Positions 11,436 to 20,481 are shown, counted from the first letter of the stretch. The stretch is DNA of 64,000 nucleotides from Methylibium sp. NZG (GCA_001263235.1 LGRD01000024.1:124001-188000), one strand, 5' to 3'. Notes: generated by a model from the letters alone, not told the origin. Program-made: numbers and translations.

Positions 11436-11479
11436 GCTGCCGAGCGGCCGCTCTTGCTTGGCAACTGTGTTGATCGAAA

Positions 11480-11511
11480 GATCGGCCCACCGATCGGCCC
11501 ACCGATCGGCC
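11480..11511. repeat. 12-bp tandem repeat, 2.7 copies
   Basis: The unit GATCGGCCCACC occurs twice in full and once in part (GATCGGCC). It lies between the end of the phosphoribosyltransferase gene and the tRNA-Leu terminator. It is non-coding in any likely gene. Confidence 0.85.
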
Positions 11512-11514
11512 AAC

Positions 11515-11542
11515 AAAAAAGGCCGGCACTTTCGTGCTGGCC
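11515..11542 (-). terminator. Rho-independent terminator of tRNA-Leu
   Basis: On the minus strand GGCCAGCAC, a GAAA loop and GTGCCGGCC form a 9-bp stem with one G-T pair, followed by six T residues. It lies 46 bp beyond the 3' end of tRNA-Leu and is oriented to end that transcript. The hairpin itself would also form in plus-strand RNA, but without the U-tract on the correct side. Confidence 0.85.
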
Positions 11543-11587
11543 TCGTCTTGTTAGCAGGTCACTGCTCGCCATTCATTCACCCATTTC

Positions 11588-11672
<85 letters not shown>

Positions 11673-11689
11673 ATTTCAGGAAGTCTTGG

Positions 11690-11717
11690 ACTATATCATC
11701 AAAGCAACACTTTTGAA
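11690..11717 (-). promoter_or_regulatory. Candidate sigma-70 promoter for tRNA-Leu
   Basis: Reading the minus strand, TTCAAA (11717-11712) and TATAGT (11695-11690) are separated by 16 bp. Transcription would begin about 10 nt before the mature tRNA 5' end. The -35 box overlaps the possible TTG start of rnr at 11713, so the two divergent units share this DNA. Confidence 0.55.
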
Positions 11718-11745
11718 GAACTCAACCCCCGTCGGCGCCGAGCTG

Positions 11746-14061
11746 ATGAGCGAAGTGGAGGGCACGGTGCAAGGGCATCGCGACGGTCACGGTTTCGTCG
11801 TTCGCGACGACCGTCAAGCCGACCTCTACCTGTCGCAACAGGAAATGCGCGCGGTGCTGCACCACGACCGCGTGAAAGCGCGCGTGATCCGCTACGACCG
11901 CAAGGGCCGCCCTGAAGGGCGCGTGCTCGAAATCCTGGCGCGCAAGAAGTCGCCCATCATCGGCCGGCTGCTGCACGAGAGCGGCGTGTGGCTGGTGGCG
12001 CCCGAAGACAAGCGCTACGGCCAGGACATCCTGATCCCGAAGAACGCGACTGCGAATGCGGCGGCCGGGCAGGTGGTGGCGATCGAGCTCACCGAGCCAC
12101 CGTCGATGTACTCACAGCCGGTCGGCCGTGTGACCGAGGTGCTGGGCGAGATCGACGACCCCGGCATGGAGATCGAGATCGCGGTGCGCAAGTACGAAGT
12201 GCCGCACCGCTTCACGCCAGCCACGCTGGCGCAGGCGGCGAGCCTGCCCGACAAGATTCGTCCGGCCGACCGCAAGCAGCGCATCGACCTGACCGACGTG
12301 CCGCTGGTGACGATCGACGGCGAAGACGCGCGCGACTTCGACGACGCGGTGTACTGCGAGCCGGCGGTTGTCGGCAAGACCACCGGCCGCTCTAAAGTCT
12401 CGAAAGGCTCGAAAGGTGCGAAGGAAGATGAGCACAACGGCTGGCGCTTGATCGTGGCCATTGCCGACGTGAGCCACTACGTCAAGCCCGGCGAGCCGAT
12501 CGACGCCGATGCCTACGAGCGTGCCACGTCGGTGTACTTTCCGCGCCGCGTGATCCCGATGCTGCCGGAGAAACTCTCCAACGGCCTGTGCTCGCTGAAC
12601 CCGAACGAGGACCGGTTGGCGATGGTGTGCGACATGCTCGTCACCGCCACCGGCGAGGTGCATGCCTACCAGTTCTACCCCGCGGTGATCTGCTCGCACG
12701 CGCGGCTGACCTACACCGAGGTCGCGGCGGTACTCGCCAACACGCGCGGGCCCGAGGCCGCGCGCCGCAAGGAGCTGGTACCGCACCTGCTGCACCTGCA
12801 CGAGGTCTACCGTGCGCTGCTGAAAGAGCGCCACGTGCGCGGTGCGGTCGACTTCGAATCGACCGAGACGCAGATCGTCTGCGACGAGAACGGCCGCATC
12901 GAAAAGATCGTGCCCCGCACCCGCACCGAGGCGCACAAGCTGATCGAAGAGGCGATGCTCGCGGCCAACGTCTGCGCGGCCGACTTCATTCAGCTCAGCA
13001 AACACCCGGCGCTGTTCCGCGTTCACGAGGGCCCCACGCCCGAGAAGCGCACGCTGCTGCAGAACTACCTGAAGGGCCTGGGCCTGGGCTTGTCGGTCAG
13101 CGACGACCCGAAGCCCGCCGAGTACCAGCAGATCGCCGCGGCCACGAAGGACCGGCCTGACGCGCAGCAGATCCACACGATGCTGCTGCGTTCGATGCAG
13201 CAGGCCATCTACACCGGCACCAACTCGGGCCACTTCGGCCTGGCGTACGAGGCCTACGCGCACTTCACCAGCCCGATCCGGCGTTACCCCGACCTGCTGG
13301 TGCACCGCGTCATCAAGGCGCTGCTGCACGGCAAGCGCTATCACCTGAGCACGGGCGGCGTCGAGGCCGCGCCGGTGGTGCGCAAGGGCGCCAAGGTGGT
13401 CCGTGCCAGTGGTGCCACCGCCGAAGGCGAACAGTGGGAAGCGGCCGGCGTTCACTGCAGCACCAACGAACGCCGTGCCGACGAAGCCTCGCGCGACGTC
13501 GAAGCCTGGCTCAAGTGCCGCTACATGCGCGAGCACCTGGGCGAGGAGTACGGCGGCACCGTCACCGCGGTCACTAGCTTCGGGCTGTTCGTCACGCTGG
13601 ACGGTTTGTACGTCGAAGGGCTGGTGCACATCACCGAACTCGGCGGCGAGTACTACCGCTTCGACGAAGTGCGGCAAGAGTTGCGCGGCGAGCGCAGCGG
13701 CGTGCGCTACATCGTCGGCTCGCGCGTGCGTGTGCAGGTCAGCCGGGTTGATCTCGACGGCCGCAAGATCGACTTCCGCATGGTCCGCGAGGGCGAGGAA
13801 GAAGCGCTCGCGCTGCGCGCCAAGCGCGACAAGCTGGCCGCGCACGCTGGCAACGAACTCGCGGCCATCAAGGAAGCGGACCGTGCGGTGAAGGCGGCCA
13901 CGAAGGGCAAGAGCAAGGGCCAGGGCCAGGGCCAGGGCCAGGGCCAGGGCAAGATCGCCGCCGGCAAGGGCGCGCGCCCGCCTCGCGCGGCCAAGGCGAC
14001 TGCGCGCAAGTCAGCCGGTGGCGGCGGGCGAGCGAGCGGCAAACCATCGAGCCGGCGGTGA
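11746..14061 (+). CDS. rnr: Ribonuclease R
   Basis: RNase R is a 3'-to-5' exoribonuclease that degrades structured RNA. From the ATG at 11746 the product is 771 residues. It has two cold-shock/OB domains (VEGTVQGHRDGHGFVV at the start), the RNB catalytic domain with the metal-binding Asp cluster DGEDARDFDDAVY near residue 190, and an S1 domain starting near residue 600 (YGGTVTAVTSFGLFV). A Lys/Gly/Arg-rich tail follows. The N-terminal winged-helix domain of E. coli RNase R is absent: only about 70 bp separate the start from the tRNA gene. A TTG at 11713 would add 11 residues. A Lys/Ser-rich insert (about 206-228) interrupts the RNB domain after the Asp cluster. Confidence 0.94.
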   Translation: MSEVEGTVQGHRDGHGFVVRDDRQADLYLSQQEMRAVLHHDRVKARVIRYDRKGRPEGRVLEILARKKSPIIGRLLHESGVWLVAPEDKRYGQDILIPKNATANAAAGQVVAIELTEPPSMYSQPVGRVTEVLGEIDDPGMEIEIAVRKYEVPHRFTPATLAQAASLPDKIRPADRKQRIDLTDVPLVTIDGEDARDFDDAVYCEPAVVGKTTGRSKVSKGSKGAKEDEHNGWRLIVAIADVSHYVKPGEPIDADAYERATSVYFPRRVIPMLPEKLSNGLCSLNPNEDRLAMVCDMLVTATGEVHAYQFYPAVICSHARLTYTEVAAVLANTRGPEAARRKELVPHLLHLHEVYRALLKERHVRGAVDFESTETQIVCDENGRIEKIVPRTRTEAHKLIEEAMLAANVCAADFIQLSKHPALFRVHEGPTPEKRTLLQNYLKGLGLGLSVSDDPKPAEYQQIAAATKDRPDAQQIHTMLLRSMQQAIYTGTNSGHFGLAYEAYAHFTSPIRRYPDLLVHRVIKALLHGKRYHLSTGGVEAAPVVRKGAKVVRASGATAEGEQWEAAGVHCSTNERRADEASRDVEAWLKCRYMREHLGEEYGGTVTAVTSFGLFVTLDGLYVEGLVHITELGGEYYRFDEVRQELRGERSGVRYIVGSRVRVQVSRVDLDGRKIDFRMVREGEEEALALRAKRDKLAAHAGNELAAIKEADRAVKAATKGKSKGQGQGQGQGQGKIAAGKGARPPRAAKATARKSAGGGGRASGKPSSRR
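13921..13950 (+). repeat. Hexanucleotide repeat in the rnr tail
   Basis: Five perfect copies of CAGGGC encode (Gln-Gly)5 within the basic C-terminal tail of RNase R. Copy number is likely to vary between strains without changing the reading frame. Confidence 0.9.
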
Positions 14062-14170
14062 TGCGGCGGCGACCCACCGCCTCGATTCAGACAGTGCGCG
14101 ACAAAGAGTCGACGCCGACCATGGCATCGACCGCAGCGTTCGAGCGCAGCAACAGAGGGAGAACGAACCC

Positions 14171-15079
14171 ATGACGATTCGATTTGACGGCCGCGTGGCC
14201 GTGGTGACTGGCGCCGGGGGCGGCCTGGGGCGCGAGCATGCGCTGGCGCTGGCCGCACGCGGCGCCAAGGTGGTGGTGAACGACCTCGGCGCAGCGGTCG
14301 ATGGCAGCGGCGGCGCCACGGCGGCAGCGCTGGCCGTGGTCGAGCAGATTCGTGCGGCCGGCGGCGAGGCGATCGCCAGCGGCGCGTCGGTCACCGACGC
14401 AGCGGCCGTGCAGGCGATGGTCGACGAGACCCTCAAGACCTGGGGCCGCATCGACATCCTCGTCAACAACGCCGGCATCCTGCGCGACAAGAGTTTTGCC
14501 AAGATGGACCTGGCCGACTTCCGCCTCGTCGTCGAAGTCCACCTGATGGGCGCGGTCCACTGCTGCAAGGCGGTTTGGGACGTGATGCGCGCGCAGAACT
14601 ACGGCCGCATCGTGATGACGACCTCGTCGTCGGGCCTGTACGGCAACTTCGGCCAGGCCAACTACGGTGCCGCCAAGATGGCGCTGGTCGGGCTGATGCA
14701 GACCCTGTCGCTCGAAGGCGCTAAGAACAACATCCGCGTCAATTGCCTCGCGCCCACCGCTGCCACGCGCATGACCGAGTCATTGATGCCCGAGGCGGTG
14801 CTCGCGCTGCTGCGGCCCGAGGCCGTGACGCCGGGTTTGCTGGCGCTGGTGGCAGACGACGCGCCGACGCGTGCGATCCTGTGTGCTGGCGCGGGCGCGT
14901 TCGAGCGCGCCCACATCACGCTCACCGAGGGGGTGTTCGTCGGCTTGCCAGACGATGCGGCTGAGCAGGTGGTTCACGGCTGGGACGCCATTTCCGACCG
15001 CGCCGGCGAGACGGTGCCCGACAGCGGTGTGGCCCAGGGCTCGCTCGAAACCGCCAAGGCACTGCGCGCCCGCGCGTAA
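14171..15079 (+). CDS. Short-chain dehydrogenase, (3R)-hydroxyacyl-CoA dehydrogenase-like
   Basis: This 302-residue NAD(P)-dependent oxidoreductase has the Rossmann motif TGAGGGLG at residues ~13-20, the NNAG segment and the catalytic Ser-Tyr-Lys set (TTSSSG, then YGAAK). The sequence VNDLGAAVDGSGG following the second strand, and a C-terminal extension beyond the usual ~250 residues, resemble the dehydrogenase unit of peroxisomal multifunctional enzyme type 2. A role in fatty acid or side-chain beta-oxidation is therefore likely but inferred. The start at 14171 is preceded by AGAGGGAGA, a strong ribosome-binding site. The gene converges with nnr. Confidence 0.85.
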   Translation: MTIRFDGRVAVVTGAGGGLGREHALALAARGAKVVVNDLGAAVDGSGGATAAALAVVEQIRAAGGEAIASGASVTDAAAVQAMVDETLKTWGRIDILVNNAGILRDKSFAKMDLADFRLVVEVHLMGAVHCCKAVWDVMRAQNYGRIVMTTSSSGLYGNFGQANYGAAKMALVGLMQTLSLEGAKNNIRVNCLAPTAATRMTESLMPEAVLALLRPEAVTPGLLALVADDAPTRAILCAGAGAFERAHITLTEGVFVGLPDDAAEQVVHGWDAISDRAGETVPDSGVAQGSLETAKALRARA

Positions 15080-15140
15080 GCTCGGCGCCCGGGCGACGCT
15101 TGAGCCGCAAGATCAACCCGCGCGCAGGGCGGCGGCAGGC

Positions 15141-16775
15141 TCAGCCCCACGCACTGCGGCCGCGGTGCATCTGCTCGATCAGGTCGGAAGCGCGCAGCGG
15201 TGATTGCATGGCGGCATCGGCCGCCGCGCCATGCATGAAGGCGGCCACCTGCGCCACGCGCAAGGCGATCGAGGCGGGCGACGCCACCGGTCCACCTGCG
15301 GCAACCTGCGGCGCTCCCGCAGCCTGCGCCCACATACCGCCCAACCACCCCGCCAGTACGTCGCCCGTGCCGGCGCCGGCCAGGCTGGCGTTGCCGGTCG
15401 GGTTGATGGTCGGCGTGCTGTCTCGTGTGCCGCCTTGTGCGTCGTCCAGCGCAGCGACCACGGTGCCCGAGCCCTTCAGAAGCACCACACACCTGAAGCG
15501 CTGGGCCAGCTGGGCGGCGGCGGCCAGCCGGTCCGCCTGCACTTCGGCCGTGGTCTGACCGAGCAGCCGGGCCGCTTCGAGCGGGTGCGGCGTCAGCACC
15601 GTCGCGCAGCCCGCGCCGTGGCGGGCCGTCAGCAGCGCTTGCAGCATCGAATCGGTGGCGATGGCGTTCAAGGCATCGGCGTCGAGGACCAGGCGGGGAA
15701 CGCGGCTGAGCAGGCGCGACAGCGGCGCGCGCACCGCTTCACCGCCGCCGCAGCCGCAGACCACCGTGCTGGCCCCGAGCACCTGCGGCGCGCTGCTCGC
15801 CCAATCGGGGCGCAGCATCAACTCTGGCCGGAGCAGGTCGTGCGTGATCGACGCGCCTTCGAGCAGTTGCACGAACACCCGCCCGGCGCCGGCTGCATGC
15901 GCAGCCCGTGCGGCCAGCAGCGCGGCGCCCGTCATGCCCGCTGCACCGCCCACCACGACGACGTCACCGAAACTGCCCTTGTGATGCGCATGCCGGCGCG
16001 GCGGCTGCAAGGCGAGCGCGTCGGCGTGGCTTGTCAGCCAGGCGCAGGCGCGCGCGTGCGCAGCGGGATCGGCATGGGCATCGTCGCGGTCTGCGTTGCG
16101 GCTGATGTCGCGGCCGATGTTCGCATCGATGCCCAGCGTGTCGAGCCACACGCGGCCAGCCTGGTCGCGACCCGAGCCGGTGAACAAGCCGGGTTTCAGG
16201 GTGAGCAGGGCGAGCGTGTGGCGCGCCACCACGCACGCGGCGTCAACGGGCTGGCCGGTGTCGGCGTTCAAACCCGACGGCACGTCGACGGCCAGCACTG
16301 CGCACCGCAGCGCATTCAACCGTTCGATCAGTCCAGCCATCGACCCCTGCGGTGGGCGGTTCGTGCCGATGCCCAGCAGCGCGTCGATGGCGATGTCTTG
16401 CGAACCAAGCTCAGGCGCTCCGTCGGTAGCGATGCTCACGCCCGCCGCTTGCGCGCGAGCGAACGATGCCTGCGCATCAGCGGGCAGCCGTTGCGGGTCG
16501 CCGGCCAGCGTCACATGTACGGTCTTGCCCAGGCGCCGAAGCTCGGCCGCGGCTTCGAACCCGTCGCCGCCGTTGTTGCCGGGCCCCGCAGCCACCCACA
16601 CATGCCGTGCGTGCGGCGCCACGGCCAGCGCGAGCCGCGCCACCGCAGCGCCGGCACGTTGCATCAGCGTGTGCGCGGGCAACGCCGCCGCGCTGTGCGC
16701 CTCGATCGCCCGCGTGGCTGCCACGCTGAACAGTGCGTGGCGACGCATCGGCGGCAGAATCGGCTCCGTCGGCAT
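15141..16775 (-). CDS. nnr: Bifunctional NAD(P)HX epimerase / ADP-dependent dehydratase
   Basis: This enzyme repairs hydrated NADH and NADPH. The N-terminal epimerase half carries GPGNNGGDG near residue 70 and IDALLGIGTNR. The C-terminal ADP/ATP-dependent dehydratase half has HKGSFGDV, GGAAGMTGAALLA, DADALN and the signature GAGTGDVLAG. The 544-residue length matches the fused YjeF form. I chose the ATG at 16775 (MPTEPILPP); a second candidate is at 16748, and the longer open frame runs antisense into dadA and is not credible. It lies 17 bp downstream of dadA on the same strand. Confidence 0.93.
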   Translation of the reverse strand: MPTEPILPPMRRHALFSVAATRAIEAHSAAALPAHTLMQRAGAAVARLALAVAPHARHVWVAAGPGNNGGDGFEAAAELRRLGKTVHVTLAGDPQRLPADAQASFARAQAAGVSIATDGAPELGSQDIAIDALLGIGTNRPPQGSMAGLIERLNALRCAVLAVDVPSGLNADTGQPVDAACVVARHTLALLTLKPGLFTGSGRDQAGRVWLDTLGIDANIGRDISRNADRDDAHADPAAHARACAWLTSHADALALQPPRRHAHHKGSFGDVVVVGGAAGMTGAALLAARAAHAAGAGRVFVQLLEGASITHDLLRPELMLRPDWASSAPQVLGASTVVCGCGGGEAVRAPLSRLLSRVPRLVLDADALNAIATDSMLQALLTARHGAGCATVLTPHPLEAARLLGQTTAEVQADRLAAAAQLAQRFRCVVLLKGSGTVVAALDDAQGGTRDSTPTINPTGNASLAGAGTGDVLAGWLGGMWAQAAGAPQVAAGGPVASPASIALRVAQVAAFMHGAAADAAMQSPLRASDLIEQMHRGRSAWG

Positions 16776-16792
16776 GGCCCGAGAAGAGCGGC

Positions 16793-18136
16793 TCAGCCGC
16801 GCACCCGTTCGATCCCCAGGCCTTCGGTGTCGATGGCCGGCGTGCGGCCCACCACCTGGTCGGCCAGTAACCGAGCCGACCCGCACGACAGCGCCCAGCC
16901 GCTCGAACCGTGCCCGAGGTTCAGCCACACGCCGGCCTGTCCGCTGGGCCCCAACACAGGTGGGCCGTCGGGCAGCATCGGGCGCGCGCCCTTCCACACT
17001 TGCGCTTGCGCCATTTGCGCGGCGCCAGGAAACCAGTCGTGCAGCACCTTGTGCAGCGTCTTCAAGGTGGCTTCGTCGTGCCGGTTCAGCGAGCCGCCGA
17101 TCTCGGCGCTGCCGGCCACGCGCACGCGGTTGCCCAGGCGGCTGATCGCGACCTTGTAGCGCTCGTCCATCAGCGCCGAGCGCGGGCCCTGCGGGTGCAG
17201 GTCGTTGTGGCGCAAGGGCGCGGTGACCGAGTAGCCGTGCACGGCGAGCAGCGGCAGCTTGATGCCCAGCGGCCGCAGCAGCGCGCCCGCGCCCAATGCG
17301 GCGCAGACGACGATCGCGTCGAAAACTTCAGTCACCGGCTCGTTCGGCAGGAACTGCGTGTCCGGCGCGTCGTTGCGAAACGGTCTGGTCTTCTTCGCCT
17401 TGGAGCGTGGCTGGTCCGTCTGCGCTTGGCCGTAGACCAGCCTCGGCGGTGTGCCCGGCTCGATGCGATGCACGTCGGTGAAGAAGCGGAACGACGCGCC
17501 GAGCTTCTGCGCTTCGAGACGTAGCAGATGCGCGAACTGGCGACAGTTGCCGACCTCGTCGTCGGGCAGGTGGATGCCGGCGTGCAGCGGCGTGTCGGCG
17601 TTCAGGCCCGGCTCGATGGCCAGGCATTGCTTGGCATCGAGCAGCTTGAAAGGGCTTGTCAGCGGGTTCAGCAACGCCAGCCCGGGCTGCACCAGCGCCA
17701 AGTCGCGCGGCGTGCGCAGCAGCACCAGGTAGCCGTCGGAGCGTTCGTAGTCGAGCTGCAGCGACTGGCTGATGCTGTGCAGCCGCGCGCGGCTGAAAAA
17801 CGCCAGGCGCTGCATGCGCAGGCGGTTGGCCTGGTAGGTGCGCAGCCGGCAGGCGCGCCACCACTTCCACAGCCAGGGCAGCGTGCCGGCGCCGTGGCCG
17901 GCACGCAGGCGCACGGGTGCGTGGCGGCTCAGCAGGTGGCCCAGCACCTTGCCGGGCATGCCCGGGCCGGCCCACGGCGTCACGTAGCCCGGCGCGATGA
18001 CACCGGCGTTGGCAAAACTCGTCTCGGCCGCGACGGTGCCCTGGCGTTCGAACACGCTCACCTCGTGCCCGTCGCTGGCGAGCTCGTAGGCCGTGGTCAC
18101 GCCGATGATGCCGGCGCCGATGACCGCGACGCGCAT
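16793..18136 (-). CDS. dadA: D-amino acid dehydrogenase small subunit (DadA family)
   Basis: This FAD-dependent dehydrogenase oxidises D-amino acids to keto acids and ammonia, passing electrons to the respiratory chain at the inner membrane. The 447-residue protein begins with the FAD-binding motif VIGAGIIGVTTAYELA. It has the DadA-type segment ETSFANAGVIAPGYVTPWAGPGM and ends with the second FAD-contact region LNLGHGSSGWALSCGSARLLAD. A Lys/Arg-rich stretch around residues 245-260 looks like a loop insertion. It sits between an amidase and nnr on the minus strand, 4 bp after the amidase stop, so the three are probably co-transcribed. Confidence 0.9.
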   Translation of the reverse strand: MRVAVIGAGIIGVTTAYELASDGHEVSVFERQGTVAAETSFANAGVIAPGYVTPWAGPGMPGKVLGHLLSRHAPVRLRAGHGAGTLPWLWKWWRACRLRTYQANRLRMQRLAFFSRARLHSISQSLQLDYERSDGYLVLLRTPRDLALVQPGLALLNPLTSPFKLLDAKQCLAIEPGLNADTPLHAGIHLPDDEVGNCRQFAHLLRLEAQKLGASFRFFTDVHRIEPGTPPRLVYGQAQTDQPRSKAKKTRPFRNDAPDTQFLPNEPVTEVFDAIVVCAALGAGALLRPLGIKLPLLAVHGYSVTAPLRHNDLHPQGPRSALMDERYKVAISRLGNRVRVAGSAEIGGSLNRHDEATLKTLHKVLHDWFPGAAQMAQAQVWKGARPMLPDGPPVLGPSGQAGVWLNLGHGSSGWALSCGSARLLADQVVGRTPAIDTEGLGIERVRG

Positions 18137-18140
18137 TGCT

Positions 18141-19514
18141 TCAGCCCGCCTGCGCAGCGAGCGCAGCTTCGATCGCGAGCGAGACGTCGAGCACGGTGTC
18201 GTCGCGCAACGCGCTGCTCCACACCATCAGGCCGACCGGCATCTGCCCTTGAGCGTGGCAAGGCAGAGAAACCGCGCAGCCGTCGAGCATGTTCACCGCG
18301 GAGGGGTTGCGCAGCAACAACCCGTTGGCGGTGAAGAAAGCGTTGTCGTCGGCCACCAGCGCGGCGATGGGCGGCGCGACGATCGGCACCGTCGGGCTCA
18401 GCATTGCGTCGAAGCCTCGCAGCGTCGATTCCATCCGCGCGATCCAGTCGCGTCGGGTTGCGTGCAGGTCGATGTAGTCGGCCGCGCTCATGCGTTCGCC
18501 GCGGCGGATTCGCATGGCCACGCGCGGGTCGTATTGCGCTTCGTGGTCGGCCATCAAATGGCGGTGCCAGGCCCAGCTCTCGGCGGCCGAGAAGCCGCCG
18601 TTGGCCATCATCGAGGCCAGTTCGCTCAAGGCGGGCAGTGCGATCTCTTCGATCCGAGCGCCCGACGTTCGCAATGTGGCGACGCTGCTCTGGAACGCCT
18701 CGGCCACGGTCGCATCCATGCCATCGAGCATCAGCGTCGTCGGCATGGCCAGGCGCAGCGCGCCCAGCGGACGGCCGGCCAGCGCAACGCGCCGGTCGGC
18801 CAGGACCTCGTGCAACAGCACCGCGTCGCGCACCGACAGCGTGATGGCGCACGCGGTGTCCAGCGTCATCGACAGCGGGATCGCGCCTTCGGTCGGCGTG
18901 AGCCGCGCGGTGTTCTTGAAGCCGACCAGCCCTTGCAGCGCAGCCGGAATGCGGATCGAGCCGCCGGTGTCCGAGCCGAGCGCGGCCCACGCCGCGCCGC
19001 TGGCGACCGACACGCCACCGCCGGAGGTCGAGCCGCCGGGAATGCGCGGCACTTGGTCAATTTGCGCGGTGGCTGCGTTCGCTGGTGTGCCGTGGTGCGG
19101 GTTGATGCCCACACCGGAGAACGCGAACTCGCTCATGTTGGTTCGGCCGATCAGCGCGGCACCGGCGCGTCGAAGCCGAGCGACGGCCGTGCAGTCCGCC
19201 GCCGCGGCGGGGCGGGCGGCCAGCACGCTGGAGCCGGCTGCTGTGACCTGACCCTGCACGTCGAAGAGGTCCTTCACGCTCACGCACAGGCCAGCCAGCG
19301 GCGGCAGCGGAGCGCCGGTGGTCAGCAGAGCATCGACGGCGGCGGCCTGCGCGGCGGCTTCATCGAAGCGGGTTTGTACGAAAGAGTGTTCGTTCTCGGC
19401 GGATGCGGCCGCTCGGGCGCACGCTGCGAAACGTGCGTGGGCGGAGGGCGCCAGCCCTTCATTGCGGTGCGGGCTCCCCATCCGAGCGCGGACGGCGGTG
19501 ATGTCTTCGGTCAT
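18141..19514 (-). CDS. Amidase signature enzyme
   Basis: The 457-residue protein belongs to the amidase-signature hydrolases, which use a Ser-cisSer-Lys triad to cleave amides. The Lys lies in SVKDLFDVQG, the cis-Ser in PGGSTSGGG and the nucleophilic Ser in SDTGGSIRIPAA. The substrate cannot be read from the sequence. The absence of gatC or gatB nearby argues against GatA, and the dadA neighbour suggests amino acid or amide catabolism. The ATG at 19514 is chosen; the frame stays open upstream into the rpsB promoter region, where no coding signal is expected. Confidence 0.88.
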   Translation of the reverse strand: MTEDITAVRARMGSPHRNEGLAPSAHARFAACARAAASAENEHSFVQTRFDEAAAQAAAVDALLTTGAPLPPLAGLCVSVKDLFDVQGQVTAAGSSVLAARPAAAADCTAVARLRRAGAALIGRTNMSEFAFSGVGINPHHGTPANAATAQIDQVPRIPGGSTSGGGVSVASGAAWAALGSDTGGSIRIPAALQGLVGFKNTARLTPTEGAIPLSMTLDTACAITLSVRDAVLLHEVLADRRVALAGRPLGALRLAMPTTLMLDGMDATVAEAFQSSVATLRTSGARIEEIALPALSELASMMANGGFSAAESWAWHRHLMADHEAQYDPRVAMRIRRGERMSAADYIDLHATRRDWIARMESTLRGFDAMLSPTVPIVAPPIAALVADDNAFFTANGLLLRNPSAVNMLDGCAVSLPCHAQGQMPVGLMVWSSALRDDTVLDVSLAIEAALAAQAG

Positions 19515-19520
19515 GGGCGG

Positions 19521-19529
19521 TGCTATACT
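19521..19529 (+). promoter_or_regulatory. Extended -10 promoter of rpsB
   Basis: TGCTATACT is an extended -10 element (TG, one base, TATACT), which compensates for the lack of a recognisable -35 box. It lies 171 bp before the rpsB ATG and just upstream of the amidase start on the other strand. The resulting transcript would carry a leader of about 160 nt. Confidence 0.6.
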
Positions 19530-19541
19530 CTTTGGGTTTTT

Positions 19542-19651
19542 CTGGGCACAGCCATCGGCAAAGTTCGAGGGTCGGCCTGGTGAGACAAATCCGCGAATCC
19601 GGCCACCAAAAGGTGTCGTGAACGGAAACGGCGAATGGCATTTGTGCCCAG
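19542..19651 (+). ncRNA. Structured leader of the rpsB-tsf transcript (putative S2 autoregulatory element)
   Basis: Bases 19542-19555 (CTGGGCACAGCCAT) pair with 19635-19651 (ATGGCATTTGTGCCCAG). They give a 9-bp and a 5-bp helix with a three-base bulge, enclosing about 80 nt. The structure lies between the promoter and the rpsB start. In E. coli, protein S2 represses its own rpsB-tsf mRNA through the leader. A similar role here is inferred from position and structure only. Confidence 0.5.
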
Positions 19652-19699
19652 CCCCGTCACGATTCTGGCCGGATTCTAGAACCAACCTTTGGAGTCCTC

Positions 19700-20446
19700 A
19701 TGACTGTCAGCATGCGTGAAATGCTGGAAGCCGGTGTCCACTTTGGCCACCAAACGCGCTTCTGGAACCCCAAGATGGCCCCGTACATCTATGGCCATCG
19801 CAACAAGATCCACATCATCAACCTCGAGAAGACGCAGCCGCTCTTCAACGACGCGATGAAATTCATCCGCCAGCTCAGCGCCAAGCGCGGAACCATCCTG
19901 ATGATCGGCACCAAGCGCCAGGCGCGCGAGGTGATCGCCGCCGAAGCGCGCCGCGCCGGCATGCCTTTCGTCGACCAGCGCTGGCTGGGCGGCATGATGA
20001 CCAACTTCAAGACCGTCAAGGGCTCGCTGAAGAAGTTGAAGGACATGCAGGCGCAAGTCGAGGCCGGCACCGAGATCCGCATCAAGAAGGAAGCGCTGAT
20101 GTTCCAGCGCGACCTGATCAAGCTCGAGAAGGACATCGGCGGAATTCAAGACATGAATGCGCTTCCCGATGCGATGTTCGTGATCGACGTCGGCTACCAC
20201 AAGATCGCGATTCTTGAAGCGCGCAAGCTCGGCATTCCGATCATCGGCGTGGTCGACTCGAACCACTCGCCCGAAGGCATCGACTACGTGATCCCCGGCA
20301 ACGACGACTCGAGCAAGGCTGTGGCGCTGTACGCCAAGGCCGTGGCCGACGCGGTGCTCGAAGGCAAGGCCAACGCCATGAACGACGTGGTGCAGGGCGC
20401 TGCGCCCGAGGGCGACGAATTCGTGGAAGTCAGCGAAGGCGCCTGA
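19700..20446 (+). CDS. rpsB: 30S ribosomal protein S2
   Basis: S2 is a late-assembling small-subunit protein. The 248-residue product has the conserved start [22 protein letters not shown], with canonical segments [27 protein letters not shown] and [26 protein letters not shown]. Length is standard. The ATG follows a GGAG ribosome-binding site. It is the first gene of the rpsB-tsf-pyrH-frr cluster. Confidence 0.99.
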   Translation: MTVSMREMLEAGVHFGHQTRFWNPKMAPYIYGHRNKIHIINLEKTQPLFNDAMKFIRQLSAKRGTILMIGTKRQAREVIAAEARRAGMPFVDQRWLGGMMTNFKTVKGSLKKLKDMQAQVEAGTEIRIKKEALMFQRDLIKLEKDIGGIQDMNALPDAMFVIDVGYHKIAILEARKLGIPIIGVVDSNHSPEGIDYVIPGNDDSSKAVALYAKAVADAVLEGKANAMNDVVQGAAPEGDEFVEVSEGA

Positions 20447-20481
20447 AGCCCTTGCCCCGGCTCGCCCCCGTGCGAGCGAAG

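Noticed and set aside
11442-11453. 12-bp palindrome GAGCGGCCGCTC after the phosphoribosyltransferase as a terminator
   Set aside because: A loop-free palindrome in GC-rich DNA with only a weak T-containing tail is not convincing.
13921-13950. Short repeats as a possible CRISPR-like array
   Set aside because: Units are 6 bp without spacers and lie in frame in the rnr coding tail. No CRISPR array or cas gene is present in the window.
15204-17159. A 651-codon plus-strand frame over nnr and dadA
   Set aside because: It is antisense to two enzymes with clear catalytic motifs and has no recognisable domain.
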